64,000 bases of DNA, taken from positions 480,706-544,705 of the forward strand of contig QANU01017900.1 of NCBI GenBank assembly GCA_003254905.1. Reading direction: 5' to 3'. This DNA is from Nissolia schottii. Its lineage: Eukaryota > Streptophyta > Magnoliopsida > Fabales > Fabaceae. Both the position numbers and the translations under genes were made by a program. Within the stretch, counting starts at the first letter, position 1; every line of letters starts with the position of its first letter. Of the stretch, positions 36,250-48,600 are shown one piece after another. The notes beneath the pieces are model-generated. The model was not told where the DNA came from. It made no database searches and saw only the letters and a program-made list of their open reading frames with translations.

Positions 36250-36360
36250 ATTAGGAAGGACAAATATCGGGGTGGGAGCATAGGATACACAAGGTCTCGA
36301 ACTCGGGACCTTGCTTAAGCGATACCAAGCCGCTTACCACTTGGACCAACCCCCGTTGGT
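36250..36360 (-). mobile_element. tRNA-derived SINE-like element
   Basis: The minus strand reads 'TTGGTCCAAGTGGTAAGCGG' (A-box-like) and 'GAGTTCGAGACCTTGTG' (B-box-like), with 'CTTAAGCAAGGTCCC' between. Same family as 17730-17890, and better preserved. Confidence 0.65.
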
Positions 36361-36469
36361 GTGCTTTACTATTTTGAATAGATAAATACATATCTACGAA
36401 TGACAAGTATATCATTAAAAAATCATTATTTTGTGTCAATATTTAGTATAAATGAAGTTGTCAAAGGAC

Positions 36470-36985
36470 AATTTGATAGTGTCCATGACTCGGTCCGACC
36501 CAATTCAAAGCTTTTTTAGTCAGGTTCGAATTATTAAATTTGACTTAGTTACCTTTCGAGTTGTGTTTTGAGTTATCCTTCTTTCGAGTTGTGTTTTGAG
36601 TTATGCTTCAACTTGACCAACCCGGTCCAAAACCATATAGTTCTTAAATTTTTTTGTATTTTTGTAAAAATTAGTGATAAATTAATAAACTTTTATGCGT
36701 CAATTAGTATTCTTGACACACTATTTTCTTATTTTTGGATTGATATAATTTATTTTGAAATATATATTGCAAGATATCTCTTAAATTTAGTTTACTACAT
36801 GTAAAATCTTATGAATTTACTATATGTAATGTTCAAACCTTATATATTATCTAATCATTAGGGCGACCCAGTTTGACCCAATTATTAGTGGGGTCGTTAT
36901 AAGGCTGGATTTGAGCTCAAAGAAATGACTCAATCATAAAATCGAGTCCAATAGGCATTTTGTTCGACCTTGCACATGTATACCC
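36470..36985. repeat. Dispersed repeat, hAT-MITE-like
   Basis: The left part is rich in 'cggtccgaccca' and the right end reads 'gcacatgtatacccctaa'. The interior 'gtgataaatta...' and 'ttggattgatataattt' correspond to the repeat at 8610-9360. No coding region. Confidence 0.45.
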
Positions 36986-37370
36986 CTAAGCATGAGATGT
37001 TAATCTACCTTTATTTTTTCAAGATATTAAGTCATGTTATGATATCAGTATAAAAATTATGTTATGATGATCATGTTATGTATTTAAAATTATTTTTATG
37101 GGAGTATATCTAGGATAGAACTGTAAGTCAGCAGCAGCCTACGTTGACCCTAGTCTACCTTGTACGATCATAAAGTAGAGTAGGATTCATGTAGATTTAT
37201 GGCAAGACTATAAAGCTCGGATATAGCAGCCCATGATGTCCGGTGTCATGTATCATGTATCATGTCATGTAAATTAGGGCAAGACCGTAAAACCCGAACA
37301 TTTCAGGAATAGCTAAATCGTAATGCTCAAAATATCTATCTAGAGAAATCCCTACTTGTTTATGTTGTTT

Positions 37371-37415
<45 letters not shown>

Positions 37416-37889
37416 AACGTTTTCATGACTATTATATATGTGTGTATTGCATTTGCATGCCATGGTTACGAACTGTCCTATGTTACAGTGGGATTTGTCA
37501 TTCACTGTCCTATGAAGACGCATCGCTCGTTCAGTAGATCTCAGCAGCTTGGACTCTTGGTGAGCTTCATGTTGTCATGAAGTATTCGTCAGTTATTTCA
37601 GGCTTTAGGATAATTTACATTCATGTCAATCTTTAGAGTGCTCTAACAAACTACAAGTAGAGTGTAACGTATTTTGAATTATATGCATTTCATATCTTGT
37701 AAAGGATCTTTTATTCATATTATATTATGATGTTCAGATTTTATTTAAAATTATTTCCTTTTTATTTATAAAAGCTGCACATTTTTCATGATTCGCACGT
37801 TAGAAGGCTTTTGTAAGGGGAACTAGTTCCTTGCGTGCCGATAACAATTTCTGGGGTCGTTACAATATTCTATACCGAGTCATTAGAAT
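36986..37889. other. Unclassified spacer with an (ATT)n run
   Basis: No gene. An ATT/AAT microsatellite lies at about 37370-37412. The text 'ggggtcgttacaat' at its right end and repeated 'catgtatcatg' phrases suggest old LTR-derived DNA, but I cannot place it in a family. Confidence 0.35.
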
Positions 37890-39590
37890 TATAAGCAAGA
37901 CCACAAATGTGATTATCTCTAATACTCACCATTTGATTAGAATCTGAGGATGATTTGTGTGTTTCCGTACTTCTCGAAACATGACTACCACTTTGTTGGG
38001 TGCAAGATGCTTTATTGTGGCCAGAATTATTGCACTTTTAGCATGAAGACGACTTTCTTTTTCGAGTGTTTGGTTGTACAGGACGACCCTTGTTACCTAC
38101 TTTTGTTGGACCATTCACACTAAATACTGGACGGGATTGGCCACCATTTAACTTAGATGCACCTCTTGATTCAAGACGAGATATGTTGCTATCCAAAATT
38201 TCTAGTATCTCATTGAAATCCTCTTTTGAGTTTCTAGCTTGAAAGGACATTCGGTTGCATCTTGATGCTAAAGTTCCTTGGCGCACCATTGACATTTGTT
38301 CTGTGTTAGGCTCTTCTTTCTCAGGGTCAAATAAAACATCCAATGTTTTTGCATGTTTGGTCCACCTATCAAGTATTAGGCTTTTTGACAGCTCTTCAAA
38401 ATGCTCTTCCTTCATAATGTAAATAATGTGACAACATGGAATGCCACGATTCAAACTGGTGACATGAACATTTGAATGTAACAGAACTTGTGTTAAGCGA
38501 CACTTCCCAGTACTGGTCACTCTTGCGAAAACTTGTCAGCTCCCACACTTTAATACCATTTTGTTCTACCATTTCATTGACAATACACACATCAGATTTT
38601 GTAATTTGCTTGCGAAATTCCTTGAATTTACCATGTGTGTATATTTCAATTGCATTACTTTCAATGCAATCAAGAGTTGATTTTAACATTGGTTTATAGT
38701 ATCTCGAGGTAAAATTAGCATTGAATTCATTGTTTCGGTAGTGTTTGATGGCTAGATCAAAATGATGAAGGAACCCAACTAGATTTTGGCGTGACGAAAC
38801 ATAATCTTTTATGAAGTTATTGATACATTCACATTGTGACGTCATATTAATCCCTGTTAAAAAAGTCCCATGAAGGTACGCATCTTCTTATATAACTTCT
38901 TAATCCATTCACTGCTTTCGAGTTTAAACTCATTAATCATATCAGCCAACATTCTTTTGAACTCCTCAACTTCCAATTTTCCATACATGCAATTTGCAAA
39001 AGCTTAAAGGAATTCTTTATTATCACATGTACTGTTGCATTTCGTTGTAAATGGCAAGACCATAGCCGATGACATGCTTGAAGCCACAATTCTTTAATAG
39101 CTTTTCACATAGCCTTGTCACCATCAGTAATCATTGTAACAAGATGTTTGTTAGAGCTCTAAGCACCCATTTGTAGGTCTCTTTAGTCTCATCAATAAGG
39201 AGTCCAACACCAAAGATAACACTTTTACCGTGATGATTTAAACCAAATAAGATTACCAAAGACTTATTGTAAACATTGCTTATATAGCTACTGTCAAAAG
39301 CTATAACATGAGAAATATATTGGTAGTCCATTCAAACAGATCCATCAGCCCAAAGCAAGTTTGCTAATCTTTGGTGAGAATCAAGGGTATGCATAAAATG
39401 GAGTATAGGGTCAGAATCACTTTTAGCATATAAGTAACTAAGAGCTGCAACACCATCTCCATTCAACACTTGGATTTTTCGATCCTTATAAAAGTGATTG
39501 CACAAATCCTTAATAGTAAAAGTCACATTCTCATAAGTGAACTCGTGCCTGTGCTTCAGCTTCAACCCAATCTAATATAAATTTGTGTTG
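37890..39590 (-). pseudogene. Decayed FAR1/FRS-like (MULE-derived) transposase gene
   Basis: Read on the minus strand from 39565: 'LSYLYAKSDSDPILHFMHTL', then 'MDYQYISHVIAFDSSY' and 'NHHGKSVIFGVGLLIDET' (the MULE/FAR1 transposase core). After a gap come 'SRYYKPML', a SWIM-like zinc finger ('FKCSCHQFESW', then 'GIPCCHIIYIMKEE', 'LDRWTKHAK') and near 38040 a CCHC-type knuckle remnant ('KCNNSGHNKASC'). A stop just before MDYQY, frame changes and lost middle parts make it non-functional. It could be a dead FAR1-related host gene or a dead Mutator-like transposon; no terminal inverted repeats were found. Its 5' end faces the VPS3-like gene at about 60 bp. Confidence 0.8.
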
Positions 39591-39625
39591 AAATGCAGCG
39601 CCAAACCAAATAAGAGGAGAAAAAA

Positions 39626-42600
39626 ATGGGCAAACCTGAACCAACCAGCATGACCCGCACCGTGATCGAGCCACTCTCGCAGTTCGACCTCTCCTCCCAC
39701 TCCCGCGCCACTTCCATCCGATCCCTCGCCATTGCCACGTCACCCTCCGACCCCCTACGCGCCTTTGTCTACGTCGGCACGCGCTCTGGATCACTCTTCT
39801 CCCTGGCCGCATCCAATGGCTCCGATCCGCCCAAGGACGGTGGCGGCAACTCCTTCTTGCATAAGCTGTCGTTCCAGAGAAGCGTATCGGTGGGCGATTC
39901 GCCGGTGGAATCGATTTTCGTTCTTGTTGAGCTCGGGAGGGTTTTGCTGCTCTCGGATGGGTCCTTGTTTCTGGTGGATTCTGAGCTAACGAATCACGCG
40001 GCGAGGCTGAGTTTTCCAAAGGGGGTTTCGCTGGTCACGAGGAGGGTGAGGAGCGGTGAGTCCGAGGGTTCCAGTTTGTTGGTGAGTGGTTTGAGTGAAC
40101 AAGGAAGCAGCGCTGGTCAGAGGTTGTTGCAGAAATTGGGGACTGGGGCTAGGTCAAATGGGTTGAGGGTGAAGGAAGGGGAGGTGCAGGGTGAGGATAA
40201 TTGTGTCTTTGCAGTTGTTGTTGGGAAGAGGTTGATGCTTGTGGAGCTTGTTTTGGTGAATAGAGGAGGTGGTAAGAGTGATAAGGATGTTGTTGGTGGG
40301 GTTACTGGGTCTTTGGTGGTTTTGAAAGAGATTCAGTTTGTTGATGGGGTTATTAGCACCATGGTGTGGCTCGACGATTCAATTATAGTTGGCACCGCAA
40401 ATGGGTATAGCTTAATTTCCTGTGTTACTGGGCAGAGTGGGGTTATATTCTCGTTGCCAGATGTGTCCCGGCCACCACGGTTGAAGTTGTTGCGGAAGGA
40501 GGGGAGGGTGCTGTTGTTGGTGGACAATGTGGGGATTATTGTTGATGCCCATGGACAGCCGGTGGGCGGGAGCCTGGTGTTCCGCCGCGGATTGGATTCT
40601 GTAGGAGAGATTTCTTCCTATGTGGTGATTGTGAGCGATGGAAAGATTGAGTTGTATCATAAGAAATATGGTAGCTGCGTTCAGGTTTTACCGTTTGGTG
40701 GTGAAGGAATTGGGCCTTGTATGGTTGCCAGTGAGGAAGATAAAGGTGGGAAGCTTGTTGCTGTTGCAACTCCTACCAAGGTTTGTTATAGTGTGATTCT
40801 GATGACACTTAGACCTTCATTCAGAATATACTCTTTGATATGCTTTTGTTTCTGTTTTTGAATGTGTGTTTGTGCTATCTTGGATAGCTTGGATGGTTGG
40901 CTTACTTCGTTGTTTTATTTCTTGGTTATATTTGATTAGATCCCTGGATTTATGGATTTTTGAGATAAACTAAATAGTTACTATAGGCCAGTTCATGATA
41001 GTAACGGACCCTCTTTTAAACATTCAGCCATGTTCAGTGGAAAATAATTGATAGAAAAGGGAATCTAGTTCTTGATGCGTTTTATTGGTGATCTTTCTGA
41101 TGGCATGACCAACCTAGTTCTTGAAGTTTGTTTTAGAAAAGGGAACAAATAACATTATCTGGTTGGGATTTTTTTTTTTTTTTGGGAGAAATAGCATGCT
41201 TAAAATGGTAAAGACTTGAGAACTTGCAGGACTTAATTGAAGTTGTAGAAATTTCAACCACTCAAGATATCATCTAAATCTTGGTGCCATTGATTTGAAA
41301 AAGATATTAATGAATTACTTTAACACTGCCTATGTGGTGTTTGGTTGGAAAACACTACATAGCCGGTGCATAGTTTATAGTTTATTGAACCTTGTAGTTA
41401 ACTCTACTCATAGTTTATATAACTGAATTTGGTATCATTAAGCACCAAATTGAATTGGATTGAATGCATTCATTCAACTGACAGATATCTCTCATAGTTT
41501 ATATTATTTACTTCAGTCATAGTTATCTTGATTTATGCCTATAAATCCAATTTTAATTGATTATCAAATTGCAAGCAACAGCTTCAATATAACAATCACC
41601 TATGTGCTCTCTCATAGTCCTAGCTCATTGCACAATATTTATAATCAGTTTCTTTTAACATATATTACTAGGTAGTATGCTACCAGAAATTACGTTCTGA
41701 AGAACAAATAAAAGATCTTCTGAGGAAGAAGAACTATAAGGGAGCCATATCCTTGGTGGAGGAGCTTGAGTCTGAAGGTGAAATGTCAAAAGATTTGCTC
41801 TCATTTGTTCATGCTCAAGTGGGGTTTCTCTTGCTTTTCAACTTGCGTTTCGAAGAAGCAGTGGACCACTTTTTGCTCTCAGAGACAATGCAGCCTTCTG
41901 AAGTATTCCCATTTATAATGCGAGATCCAAATCGGTGGTCTTTGCTGGTACTTTTATGCTTGTCTCTCTATTAATATAGTACTGTCATAAGATATGTTTC
42001 AAAGTTTTGTTGCTGTTTTGTTCTGATTGCCTAGTCATTAGCTATAACTTTTGAAATGTGAAGAAATGCTTCATATTGGATGAGTAATAAATGTATACAT
42101 TTTGTGAAACAGTTATCATGTGATGGAAATTGGTAGAAGGTTTGTGTGTTTGACAAGTTGATATTTAAGTTTGGATAACACCTAAATGGCTGGTTTCACA
42201 TTCACTGAATTGTAAAGTATATGCAAAGTTTGATTGCAATTTTAAGTGACTGATAGGAACCTGGTATTTACTCAAATTTATAGACTGAAAATACTGTTTA
42301 TTAATGAAGGAACTGATATTTTCAATGGGAAAATTCAGTCTCAGAACCAGAAACAGCAAGTAATACAAGCAGAAATGCAGAAAAAGTAAAGAGAACAAAT
42401 AAAGAACAAGCCTGGATATTAAGGGACCCTTAGCCCTCCTAGTTCCTCTTAGTTCTTGCATACCCCCCCTTCAGCTTGATTCTTTCCCATATATAGCTAG
42501 CTGCAACCATTCCTCTTCTCTCTGTCCTAGTCATCCTAATTTATTTCTCTGCTACTGACACCCTATAATTCCTCCCTTATGATTCCCTGATTAATGTCTC

Positions 42601-45600
42601 TGCTGCCCACACCCATTAATTCCTCCTATGTTCATTTCCTGACTCATTTCCCAGCTGTCCTCATTTGCATTCCTTTCCCTAATTATCCTCTTCTGCATAT
42701 ATTTCCCTAATTATTTTGCATTAATAACTCCTATGATACCACAACATAATTAACGCCCTCCTCTTATTTGAATAATTTAGTAATTACATGAGTACTAACA
42801 GCGACTATGCAGTGAATAGATTTGTATTTTTATTTCTGGCATTTGGATAATCTATTCATTCTATGTTCATGTACAATACACTAACATGCAACCACTATGA
42901 TTTGCTTTCTTCACCGATGAACATTAAGCCTGGCAATACATAATTGGTTTAGGAAGATATCCATGTGATTATACTATGTGAAGTGGGTTGGCATATGTTG
43001 ATCTGGTTTGACCACTTGATGGATTATTTTCTTGTTTAGTCTCTTAGCCCATAATGGTTGTAGTTCATTCATTTTGTAATACATTGGGCTATTTGACGTG
43101 CTTGATAAATTTCAACTTGTGTGCAGGATTAGCTGGTAATTTTTCTGTCTAAGGTCTTGTGCTATGTCATGAAATGTTGCACTTGTCCTTAATGCATGTT
43201 AATTGTTCAAATTTTTGAAGGTTGTGCTGTATGAATGTGGTACAGAGGTTCAAACTGGATTTTGTAGGTTCCTAGGAATCGATATTGGGGTTTGCATCCT
43301 CCGCCTGCCCCTCTTGAAGATGTAGTAGATGATGGCTTAGGGACAATCCAAAGAGCTTCTTTCCTGAGGAAAGCAGGTGTAGAAACAATTGTAGATAATG
43401 ATCTTTTTCTGAATCCACCAAATAGAGCTGATTTATTGGAGTCAGCAATCAAGAACATTAGCAGGTTTAAATTCCATTCAGTTTTTATTCATTTCAATTT
43501 TCCGGTCCGCATGTTCTGTTGACTGACATTCACTTAAAAAGTAGTAAAATATCCTATACACCTGTACCCGGGACATCTCTTGGGCAGATCATAAAGAAAA
43601 CTTTCGTTAGTGAAGAGGAATATATATTTGAAATATTAGGTTTCAATATCGTATCATGATAGCATTGGAAATTAATGATTCACATGAAAGCTTTCTTGTA
43701 TCTCTAGTTATGTCTTTAGATTTGTTTTAATAAGCACCTTTGTCAATGAATATTATGTACAGGTATTTGGAGGCTTGTAGAGAAAAAAACTTAACGCAAT
43801 CAGTCAGGGAGGGAGTTGACACTCTATTAATGTATCTCTATAGGGCCCTAAATCGCGTTGAGGACATGGAGAGGCTGGCATCTTCAACCAACTGGTGTGT
43901 TGTGGTATGTGCAGATTATTGTTATTGTTATTTTGACATGTGCAAGCTGTTTTGATATGCATTTAGTTCTTTGATTGAAGAGATTTGAATACATTATCAA
44001 AATTTGGGCACTAAAGCAATTTATTAAATGGAGTTATGATGTTATTCATATTATTCTCTAAGCCTATTCGAGTTGATACATTTTTTGGTTCCTACTATTT
44101 TCATATTCAAATCTCTTCAAAAAGAGAATACAGTCAACAACGAGCTGAAGATGAGAAACTAAAACCTACATAGAACATCAACCAAGACGTAGTTTCTTGC
44201 ATTGCTTGACATAATTGTAATTGCCTTGGGATGGCCTGAAAGATGATATTATCTAATGCATTTCCTGAGCAGGAGGAGTTGGAACAAATGTTAGAAGAGT
44301 CTGGGCACCTACGCACACTGGCCTTCCTATGTGCAAGTAAAGGAATGAGCTCAAAAGCAGTCTCTATTTGGCGCATACTGGCAAGAAATTATTCATCCAG
44401 TCTCTGGAAAGACACTGCTTTGGAAAATATTACACAGGATAGCAGGGAAAACCTTGTTTCTGGCAAGGCAATTGCTGCAGCTGAAGCTGCAAAAATTCTT
44501 GGGGAGTCATCTGACCAAGATTTGATTCTACAACATCTAGGATGGGTATGATTGATTCAGAAGTTTGTTGTTAATTCAAATATAATGTGTTCAATTTCAT
44601 AATTTAATTAGTGATTGGAAATTTTCTTTTGGACCTTTTCATATCAGATTGCAGATATCAGCCAGGTTCTTGCAGTTAAAGTTTTAACTTCAGACAAACG
44701 AGTGGTCCAGCTTTCTCCTGGTTGGTCTTCATTCTTAAAGAATGCTCACGTTCATGATTTATGTAATCATTACATTTTGGGTCCTTGTTTCTTGTTACAT
44801 ATGTTTCACCCTTTGGATTACCTGCATTTATGGCCTATATTGAGGAATGTAAGTTTTGAATCATTGCTAAATTTTGCCTAGTTTGGGACTACTTGTTTCA
44901 GTTATTGATATCACAGAATACCTACATAGTATTGGTGTTCTTACGTGAAAGTGATTGTGCTCTGTTAGGGTCTCATTCTAAGGTCAGACTTATGTTAGGA
45001 AGAACAAGAGGAATAGGGCAGTGGGTTAAGATCAGGCCCAAGTTGTAAATGACAGCTAAGGAGTGAGCTGGCCTAGCGGTCAGTTTTGGAGGGAAAGTTA
45101 GTTGAGGGTGAAGTTAGGAATAAAAGGGGAATTCAGAGTTAGAACCTATTGTTTTGTCATTTGTGAGAAATCAGGGAGTTGAGGTGCTCTCTCACTACCT
45201 CAGGTTCTTGTATTCAGGTTCCATGCCATATTAAAGTTCTTGAGCACATTGCTTAGAACTCCGTCAATATTTGTTGAGATTCTTCTATTTTTCCCTTGGT
45301 TTTCTCTCTTTCGATCCTTTATCAGTTATACACAATTAGCTAAAGGGTTCTCAAATATCAGTTAGATAAGTATAGGATGGGAACCTTGAGAATGTTCATG
45401 GTAATGGGCTGCAGCACAACAAGATGCCGATGTGGCAGTGAGATGAAGAGGAGAGGTCATGGGTATTCGGTTAGAGGAGTGAGGTGTGAATGTGGTTAGG
45501 AAAAAGCATTAATAGCCGAGAGATGAAAAGAGGGAACGCATCCTGAAATTTGGTGAAGGTATTTGGGCTCATTGAGCATGGAGGTTGGCCGATCCTAGAA

Positions 45601-48600
45601 GTTTTGTAGTATAGAAAAATGCTTGGGAGACTAACTTATCAACCTACAAATCAGTCTATCCACTCCTATGAATGACACTTGGCATTTTTCTTTCTATTTT
45701 GTCCCTAGAAATGCCAATTGTCATTCATAGGAGTGGGTAGGTTGATTTGTTAAGTCTCCCATGCCAATCTACGTTTTCTTTCTGTTTTCTCTTCCGTAGT
45801 TAAACAGGTCTAATTTGCATACTTTTTAATAAAATTACTGTTCTATTTCTGAGTTCCTAAAGTAGTCATCTTTATGCCTTTGTTTTTGTTTATTTTATAG
45901 AAAGTAATTATAGAAAGTAAGAGGATAAGAGATCCTCTATAAAGAGCCAAGAACATAAACCAAAAGCAAAAAACTATCAATGGAGTAAAACTTTTCAATC
46001 TCTCAAAATATCTGTGAGGGAAAATCCTCTAATGAGAGTGTGAGCTTTACACCAAACAGAAGATAAACGCCTAATCTTTTCCCACAAAACATGATTATTT
46101 GAGAAATCCTCTTGTTGTTAGTCATATGTTGCTTCGTTTCTTGTTGCAGATGAAGTTGTTACAGCTATTGATCCACAGAAGGTAGAAATTTTACAAAGGT
46201 ATGCCATTGTATTGTCTGTTGGCAATATGCTCATTTCTTTCAAACTCTTGATAATATGTGCGAGGATTTATTAAGCTGTCTAAGGTTATTGGTGATATTC
46301 TTTCTGAGGATTTTATTAAGCTATAGATTCTTCTTCTTCTCATTTTCATTTGGTGTATGTTTTTGCTCAAATAATATTAAACATAGCAGCTTTGGATTAC
46401 TGTTAGAAAGTGTTAGATCTAGTTATATTACACTTGCAGTTCCTAGAATATTAGTATAGATAGGTGGAGGTCATTTTGAGTAGGCTACTAGATGAACCAT
46501 GAACACAAATATTAAAAGCTTTTATAGGGAGATCAGTCTTTATGGTTTCAGGCTTTCAGCAATTTCAATCAACTCAATTACCCAAACGTTTCATTATCTT
46601 CTGTACCAGATAATTTTTTTCTTCAAGTTATGAGATACCATAAGAAAGGCCTTGCTTTGAAGGTTTTACTTAAACTTGGGTTTTGATAGAGCCCCATGTC
46701 GATGAATGATTCATGTAGCTGTAGTTACTGAAGCAGATAAACCTCGGTTGTTGATACTGTAATGTTAATTCCTACACTATCATTAGAATTATGCTTCATT
46801 AATTCACCTGGTTTCCTTATTATTTTAGGTATCTCCAATGGTTGATTGAAGACCAAGATTGTAATGATACTCAGTTGCATACATTGTATGCCCTATCTCT
46901 TGCCAAATCAGCAATTGAAGCCTTTGAGTCTGAAAATATCTCTGAAAATTTTGATAGTGGAAATATTGAGACTACTACTAGGAACTCTATCTTCCAGACT
47001 CCTGTAAGAGAAAGACTGCAAATATTTTTGCAATCCTCAGACTTGTATGATCCAGAAGAAGTTCTTGACTTGATTGAAGGATCAGAATTATGGTTAGAAA
47101 AGGTGATTTTAAGTCTTCTGATTGTTTTGTCTTAAACTCTGTTTACCTGACTTTGGTTAATATGCTATTTGTGGTCTTACTTTATTTATTGAGCTTATAT
47201 GACAGGCTATATTGTATAGAAGACTAGGGCAAGAGACTTTGGTCCTCCAAATTTTGGCTTTGTAAGTTTCCAGCTAACTTCAAAGTGCACTAGCTTTCAT
47301 ATAATCTCAAAATCATCTTCACACTCTATTAAATGAGAATGCATGTTCTTGTTATCTGTGGTTAAACTTGTAGGATGCTGTATTTATGCATGTTAATGTT
47401 TCTACATTAGATGATACAAACTGATCTTAGGAACTCTGGAAAGCTTATATTTCAAAATTATCTGTTTGGGTCTCTGTATAAATGCTTTAATACTTGCCAA
47501 GTTATATGGGACTGAATGCTAGGTGCTAAAAGAAAAATATGAGAATAAGCTTAATGCTGTAGAGATATGAATGTTGCGTGGATGAGTGAACACACTAGTC
47601 AAGAAAGGATTATAAATGAATGCATTAGAGAGAAAATTGGTATAGCACCTATTATGGAAACATTGGTATAGCACCTATTATGGAAACTATGGATAGAATC
47701 TTGCTCTTCGATGGTTTGATCATGTATGAACAAGACTTGCGGAGGTCCTAGTAATGAGAGTTGATTAGATGGAGGGTAGCTCGATCGATAGAGGTAGAGG
47801 GAGACCTTCATAAGCTATCCACAAATTTGAATTTTGATAGAGTCCAAAGACTCTGTTTGATCCATATATTTATTTGTTGTCTCCTAGTGAGACAAAGTTT
47901 GCTTGTTGTATGATTGCTTTTAACTAACAAATTATCTTTCTAGATTAACGAAATTAGCATTTTGCAATACCTGTTAAGGAAAATCTTTTAAAATATTGGT
48001 AAGATATAAGCTTTATTATGTTTTCTTCGTACTTATGTAATTGTGTCTTTTAGATATAAAACCATTACGAGCCTTCACCTAATAGCTTAAACTTTTGGCA
48101 GTGTTCGTGCTTGATAATGTGAAGATAGTATTTCAGTAATGTGGTTCCACTGGAATTGTATTTTTAGCAGACCACTGGATTTCTAATATTTTAGGGGTTG
48201 TTGATTCCTTTTGACTACTAGAATATTTCCTTGAATCTGCACTACAATTTTAGGGAAAAACCCACATGATCCTATTTTAGGATCATCAAACAAATATCAA
48301 GAGTTCTTTTCTCCTGCTTTGTTTCTGTTTGTATCATAATTGTAAAAAGGTGCAAGTTTTGTATTCAACCAAAAAAAAAACACCATTGCCATTCATTCTT
48401 TGAAACATTTAAGTGTTAACTAATCTTAGTAATATGGAACTTGGTAAGACAAGGGGGTTTAATAACTGAAAAATAAGATTATTAAAGAATATTCTTTGAA
48501 TGCTAAAATTACTTATTGAATTTGGATTCTTGTACGCATAATTCAAAATGTTTTTTTGATCACTGCTAAAGAAGTCTGAGGTGTTATGGCAATTATGAAT

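Noticed and set aside
36250-36360. Possible tRNA gene
   Set aside because: A- and B-box-like sequences are present but no cloverleaf with acceptor stem can be formed; a second degenerate copy exists in an NRAMP intron, so a SINE is the better reading.
39531-40019. 162-codon frame on the minus strand across the VPS3 start
   Set aside because: Arg/Ser/Pro-rich shadow of a GC-rich sense exon; the real minus-strand homology (FAR1-like) is in another frame and stops at about 39565.
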